From NCBI GenBank assembly GCA_003508835.1, contig PUFA01000181.1:1364001-1428000 (forward strand): DNA of 64,000 nt. Direction: 5' to 3'. Numbering within the stretch: the first letter of the stretch is position 1; each line of letters begins with the position of its first letter. Of this stretch, positions 59,614 through 64,000 are shown one piece after another. The stretch comes from Eonycteris spelaea (lineage: Eukaryota; Chordata; Mammalia; Chiroptera; Pteropodidae). The notes beneath the pieces were generated by a model that did not search any database, was not told the origin of the DNA, and saw only the letters and a list, made by a program, of their open reading frames with translations. Made by a program: the position numbers and the translations under genes.

Positions 59614-60683
59614 CTAAAGGCAAACACAACAAAGACAATAAATTTGCCTGCTTTCTAAGTCCCATAGCTACTTTGAATGCATCAAGGTGGCTCAAGGGAC
59701 AGGAAACCCTAATGTCTGTTAATCTCCTAACTAGAAAAATACACATCAATACAGAGGTGGCTGTATCGTGTCTTATTTCTCTGGCCACATTAATCATTTT
59801 TATTGATAGAGAAAATGTAATTCTTAAATCAAAATGCTTCCAGGATTCTTAAGGAGTCAAGTATTTCTTGTTTTGTAGGAAAAATTTGCTTTGGGTTGGA
59901 ACAAGAAATGGGTAGATTTCTTCTTGGGAGACATGTTGTCCTGAATAACACTCAGTAACCATATGTTTCGTGGAGAATGCCTTTTGCTGGATAACGAACT
60001 CAGCCTCAGCCACACTGTCCTTTCCTATGAGTTTTTCTGCCATATTTGACTCCCTTTTGGCACTGGATTAATTGGTGGAGTCAAATACCTGGCATTAACC
60101 TATGTATGCATGCACTCTACATCATGCTAACCAACAAGGTTAACTATTCAACAATTCAAACTCTAGCCCACCACAGCCAGGGCATATGGTTGTACTCAAG
60201 AGGTGAGTGGCAAGTGCCATCTTTTTCATGCAGATCTCTGAATCCAGGGCAGATGCTCCTTTCTATATTTATTATACCAAAGGCACCATAGAACAATAAA
60301 GAGAAAATAAGGTAGAAAAATCAGCTCCAAATCTCCTACCCTTAACACCACAGCGATTTTCCTACAGGGCTTGTCCATATGCACTTCTATTCTTCATAAA
60401 TCTGTATTCCTAATGTACATACAATTTTTTCATTCCCTTGAGCAACTTCCATGTTAGATCTCATTGCAAAGAGACCAAGTTGTCCAAGTATGACTCCTAA
60501 CTCTAGTCACTTATATAGCTAGTTCTCTACCTTTATTGAGATAACTTTTTACCTAAAATAGCTTAGAATACTGAAATACCTTTATTATTTTGTTTCTTCT
60601 AGCAATCAGTCCAAAGCACAGTGTCAGAAAGACCACAACACTTGCAGCAATAATGGGTTCTACTGGTACAGCCACAGCTCTGT
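59569..60683 (-). CDS. TMIGD1: TMIGD1, 3' part: last two coding exons (gene continues beyond 64000)
   Basis: TMIGD1 is a single-pass membrane adhesion protein with two Ig domains, found in kidney and intestinal epithelium. Only the end of the protein lies in the window. Exon 60580-60683 (104 nt, phase 1 in, phase 0 out) encodes the juxtamembrane DRAVAVPVEPIIA and the transmembrane stretch ASVVVFLTLCFGLIA followed by the basic stop-transfer RRNKIIK. Exon 59569-59613 (45 nt) encodes LCRKGQDPQRETAL and TAA. Both align with the human C-terminal region, whose tail ends SETAL. The ETAL terminus is a class I PDZ ligand. Upstream Ig exons were not found up to 64000. Position next to BLMH on the same strand supports the call. 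Confidence 0.93.
60580..60683 (-). CDS. TMIGD1: TMIGD1 transmembrane exon
   Basis: Minus-strand acceptor tcaacag| and donor |gtattt. Two bases AC complete an Asp codon split with the upstream exon (human VKD-KT). One hydrophobic helix of about 20 residues (EPIIAASVVVFLTLCFGLIA) is followed by RRNKIIK. Human has VGVPIEPIIAACVVIFLTLCFGLIARRKKIMK at this place. Confidence 0.95.
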
Positions 60684-60764
60684 CTGTTGAAAATGCAAAC
60701 ACAGGGAATGAGAACTCACACTGATATACTTCTAATTTATATGCTTCCAATATGTCCCAGCCAT

Positions 60765-60935
60765 GCTACCTTGCACTTTACATATATCATTCTCTTAATT
60801 AAATCCTCCCAACAACCCCAAAGTTAAGTATTATTATTCCCAATTTTACAGGTGAGGAACCAGGGACTTTGAGAAGTTAGTTTACTTTTCCAAAGTCACA
60901 GAACTAATAACTGGTAGAGACAGCTCATGAACCCA
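60765..60935 (-). repeat. MIR, antisense (TMIGD1 intron)
   Basis: aattaaatcctcccaacaac, ccaattttacaggtgaggaac and ttttccaaagtcacagaact are in reverse-complement MIR order. Confidence 0.85.
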
Positions 60936-61984
60936 TTCCTTTGTGGATGGTTAATTTATGGTAGTATGACTAACTTTCCCAAACAGGAAGTCAGACCTTT
61001 TGTGCTTCCTTCATTCATAATTTTTGCCAGGGAGAAAACAGAAGTAGGCCAACATCAATGGCTTTTCCTGTCTTTTGAAAATCCCAAAAGATATTGGGAG
61101 GTATCTCAGAGGGAGAAACACAGAAAGAAAAGCTTTAAGAGCAAGAGAAAAGGTAGAAAGCCTGGTGGACTAAGGAGACAGAGGTCTGTGGCCCCCAGGA
61201 GCATTGAGGACTCTTGTAGCTGTATTGTGATAGTGCCCCAAGAAGGTGACAAAACATTACAGAAAGTGGTTGCATGGTGCCTTTAAGGAAGTCATGTTCT
61301 AAGCACCAGCCTTCGCAGCCTTTCCAAAGATAGTCACATGGTAGAACAGAGAGTCTACTCCTAACTTGGACTAGGAAGAGATCAGTAGCAACCATGACAA
61401 CCAGGAAATGAAAGCCCATTTCCTTGTTTTCTGAACATTAGGTAGGGTCAAAGCTATTTTGTTCATCAGGCACTATGGACACAGGTGCCTATGACTGCAA
61501 GCTTTCTAAGAGCCTTTGAAAACACTTGAGACCTGAAAAAAAGGTATTGGCTCCAAAATATGTAAAAAATGGCAAAATTAATAAAAATTAATAAATGTTT
61601 AACAATCAATAAAATATAACTTTTTGTTAACTATAACCCAACTGTTAAGTTATAGTTATGTTTAAACCTTAAAACCACATTAATAATTGATTTATAATAA
61701 AACTCAAAATATAGACAAGTTATAAAAATCTTTTAAAGAAAATTTTTAAAGAAAAAAGTATTTAATATGCTTTGTTTTACTATGTTTGATATGATATGAG
61801 ATGAAAGTTTCAAAAGTAATAGTGTTTAAGGTCAACAAAAGTATTTAAATCACCCTAAGTTCCTGTATTCTGATGTCACCCAAAGAGGGGAAGGGGTTCC
61901 ACTAGTGATTAAAATAAAAATTTTAGGAATTTATAAAAAATAAAGAGTACTATTTATTGTACAGTTGAGTTTGTGGGAAAGAAA

Positions 61985-62225
61985 TACAGTCAATAGATAT
62001 TTACTGAATGACTACTGTGTGATAGGTGCTGTGCTTGCCCTTGAAAAAAATAGGGCAGACATGGAAGTTTCCTGCCTTTGTAGAACTTGTATTTGAGTGG
62101 GAGAGACAGACATTAAACAGACAAAAACTAGATTGAGATTGATATAAAGGACACAGAGTCAGGAAATAGTATATGAGGGGTAAAAGACAGGGAGGAGCTA
62201 GAGGAGGAGACTTTAGGTAAATCTA
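61985..62225 (+). repeat. L2-like fragment, sense
   Basis: tttactgaatgactactgtg, gtttcctgcctttgtagaac, then gtgggagagacagacattaa, similar to the copies at 44100 and 47570. Confidence 0.6.
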
Positions 62226-62950
62226 ATTTTAAAGTCCAAGCCTTGTATGCCTCAAGATTATAAATAAAGAGTAATAAAGTTTTATTCCTCCACAGTTGTA
62301 TGACACATAAACCAGTTACCTTTTAATTGTTTTCTCCTCCATTTTTGTCCAGTTTCTGCTCAGAACAATTTTGAGAGAGTAAATGGATTAAGCATCCTTT
62401 ACTCTTGCTCCCTTTGGTTGTTGCTAAAAATTATTCTCATGAGGGTGTGAGTTGCATCTACCTTCTGAAGAAACTCTGCTCAATGGACCTTCTCATATGC
62501 TGTGGCTGTGTAATTGCTAGCCTTGGGACACTCCAAAGGGCCTTCATCTTACTGGGAACCCCCTCTCTCTTGCAGTACCAAGGAAAGATGTCAAAATAAA
62601 GGGCAGCAACAGTGGGACAATTAGGGGGGAGTAAAAATCAGGATTCAGTCGCAAGTTGGAATATTTTTACCAAGCTGAATAAAATGAAGCTACATGAGAC
62701 AGCTTTCACTTCATAAACAAGATTAGAATAAATTGCCTGACCCAGTGGCTCACTTTGGATTCCAAATTTTCTGTTTGGAAAGCGACCTTAGCAAGTGTAA
62801 CAGCATCTCTCCCCTTGCCCTGTTTTACTCTCTTATTCGTAACCACACCTGGTATTTTTTTTCTCCCCATATTCATTATGGTACAATAATCCCAACATGT
62901 AGGTTAAAATCTTATGCTGAAGAAAAGATCTATAAAAATAAAGAAATAAC

Positions 62951-62974
62951 TAATAAATAAATAAATAAATAAAT
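62951..62974. repeat. (AAAT)n microsatellite
   Basis: Six consecutive taaa/aaat units in TMIGD1 intron sequence. Confidence 0.9.
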
Positions 62975-64000
62975 AATATTTAAAAAGTAAAATAAAAGAT
63001 CTGTGATGCCATTTCCAGCTTTGCATGACCTAAGTTAGAAACTACCTTGTAGAATTATAAAGCTGAGAGAGGCTCACGACAAACTTGGCATTTAGCCTGA
63101 CTACCAGCAGCAGAGTACTTAAAATTGCAAAGGCAGCCAACAACCTGGAAAGTAGTAAAGCAGGAAGAAATAAGAAAAACAAGCTTGTTTGGAAGAGCTC
63201 CACCCCAAACAGGATTCTGCCCCTCTGAGGCCAATTTGTCAAGCTGGCATCCTGCTTGCCACACAAGCTGTATATTTTTTACGTGATATGGAGCAATCAC
63301 GATTCCTTCTTAACCAAGAGAGATGGTATAATTCCTTAGTCTCTGTGTGGTCTTTAAAACCAGTTAGAATGGCATGGCCTGAGGCCACCACCAACCAGGC
63401 TTTTGTGATCTTGGGGGAGGTGAACAGCCACAGGCTTCAATATGGTGCTATTCCACTGATTCTAACTCATGAATACTTAGGTCATTTGTGGGTTTGGTTT
63501 TTCAAGCAAGTAACTTCTTGGTATACTGTCACTGCGCTGCAGAACAAACAACTGAACACACCAGTAATCACAGTGATGGGCATTCAACCAGCAGCAGGTT
63601 TTTGCTCCCCAGCAGCCACTCTACTGGTGTCCTAGACCACCATGAAGAGGAAGAAATAGAAGTCCTATGGTCACATCAGTCTAACACTGCTGGCAAGTGT
63701 TCAATTAGCTTCTTGGGAACTGGCAAGAAAGGCAAAGAGTGGGCACAGGGAGGCAAATGACAAAGTAAATAATGTTCTAACAAGATATGGGAGCCTCACC
63801 TTATTTGGTTGCTCCTAGCATACTGTCCCTAGACCAGGAAATATGTGCATGAGCATTTTCTGCATCAGCTACACCAAGTACCTTGCCTCTCTTTTTGTAT
63901 GAAAAAGGAATATGAGGAGAGAAAAACAGTTGGAGTTCATTTGTTCCCTGTATCACAGGGCTATAGACCTTGGTAGATGAAACATGAAGCCAAAATAAAG

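Larger units (their letters stand above)
60684..64000 (-). other. TMIGD1: TMIGD1 intron upstream of the transmembrane exon (continues past the window)
   Basis: No Ig-domain exon could be recognised on the minus strand. The interval holds a MIR copy (60765-60935), an L2-like fragment (61985-62225) and a short AAAT array (62951-62974). The rest (61000-61950, 62250-62940, 63000-64000) shows nothing I can name. Open frames of 119 aa (60927-61286 +) and 148 aa (63189-63635 +) match no family I know and are probably chance. Confidence 0.6.

Noticed and set aside
59849..60043. 64-aa minus frame in the TMIGD1 intron as an extra exon
   Set aside because: It lacks matching splice phases with the two TMIGD1 exons and is absent from the known protein.
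63189..63635. 148-aa plus-strand open frame
   Set aside because: Antisense to the TMIGD1 intron with no known motif; likely chance.

Overview
The window is nuclear DNA of a placental mammal. It shows long AT-rich introns with GT..AG splice sites, one CpG-island promoter, and many interspersed repeats of mammalian families (L1, L2, MIR, hAT/MER5A, MER2). There is no Alu, rodent B1, horse ERE or carnivore CAN element. The two young SINEs have a tRNA-Val(TAC)-like head, and the two youngest L1 3' ends resemble those I associate with bats (Yinpterochiroptera). My best guess is a laurasiatherian, possibly a bat; this is inference, not proof.

Two protein-coding genes are present, both on the minus strand. 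(1) BLMH, bleomycin hydrolase, is complete: 12 coding exons from the ATG at 42007 down to the stop at 2051. I joined every exon by hand. The phases agree at all 11 junctions and the coding length is 1,368 nt (455 residues plus stop). The papain-type catalytic residues fall at Cys73, His372 and Asn396, as in the human enzyme. (2) TMIGD1 is partial: only the last two coding exons lie inside (60580-60683, transmembrane segment; 59569-59613, cytoplasmic tail ending ETAL). Its immunoglobulin-domain exons should lie beyond 64000. The order BLMH-TMIGD1 on one strand matches human 17q11.2, where SLC6A4 would follow to the left of position 1.

Layout: 1-2050, BLMH 3'UTR and flanking DNA; 2051-42007, BLMH, with two very long introns (intron 11, 13.9 kb; intron 6, 14.6 kb) that hold most of the repeats; 41860-42450, CpG-island promoter; 42450-59568, intergenic and repeat-rich (L2, L1, SINE, MIR) running into the TMIGD1 3'UTR; 59569-64000, 3' part of TMIGD1.

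No bacterial-type system, CRISPR, operon, intact retroviral gene or obvious novel multi-gene system is present. The items most worth a second look are a CpG-dense pocket with an unassigned reading frame in intron 6 (24188-24352), a candidate poly(A)-ended retrocopy (ending 29462), AP-1/MARE-type motifs at the BLMH promoter, the C-terminal lysine of BLMH, and two recent L1 insertions with clear target-site duplications, one inverted by twin priming and one internally deleted. Repeat family names come from memory of consensus sequences; edges are approximate unless a target-site duplication is given.
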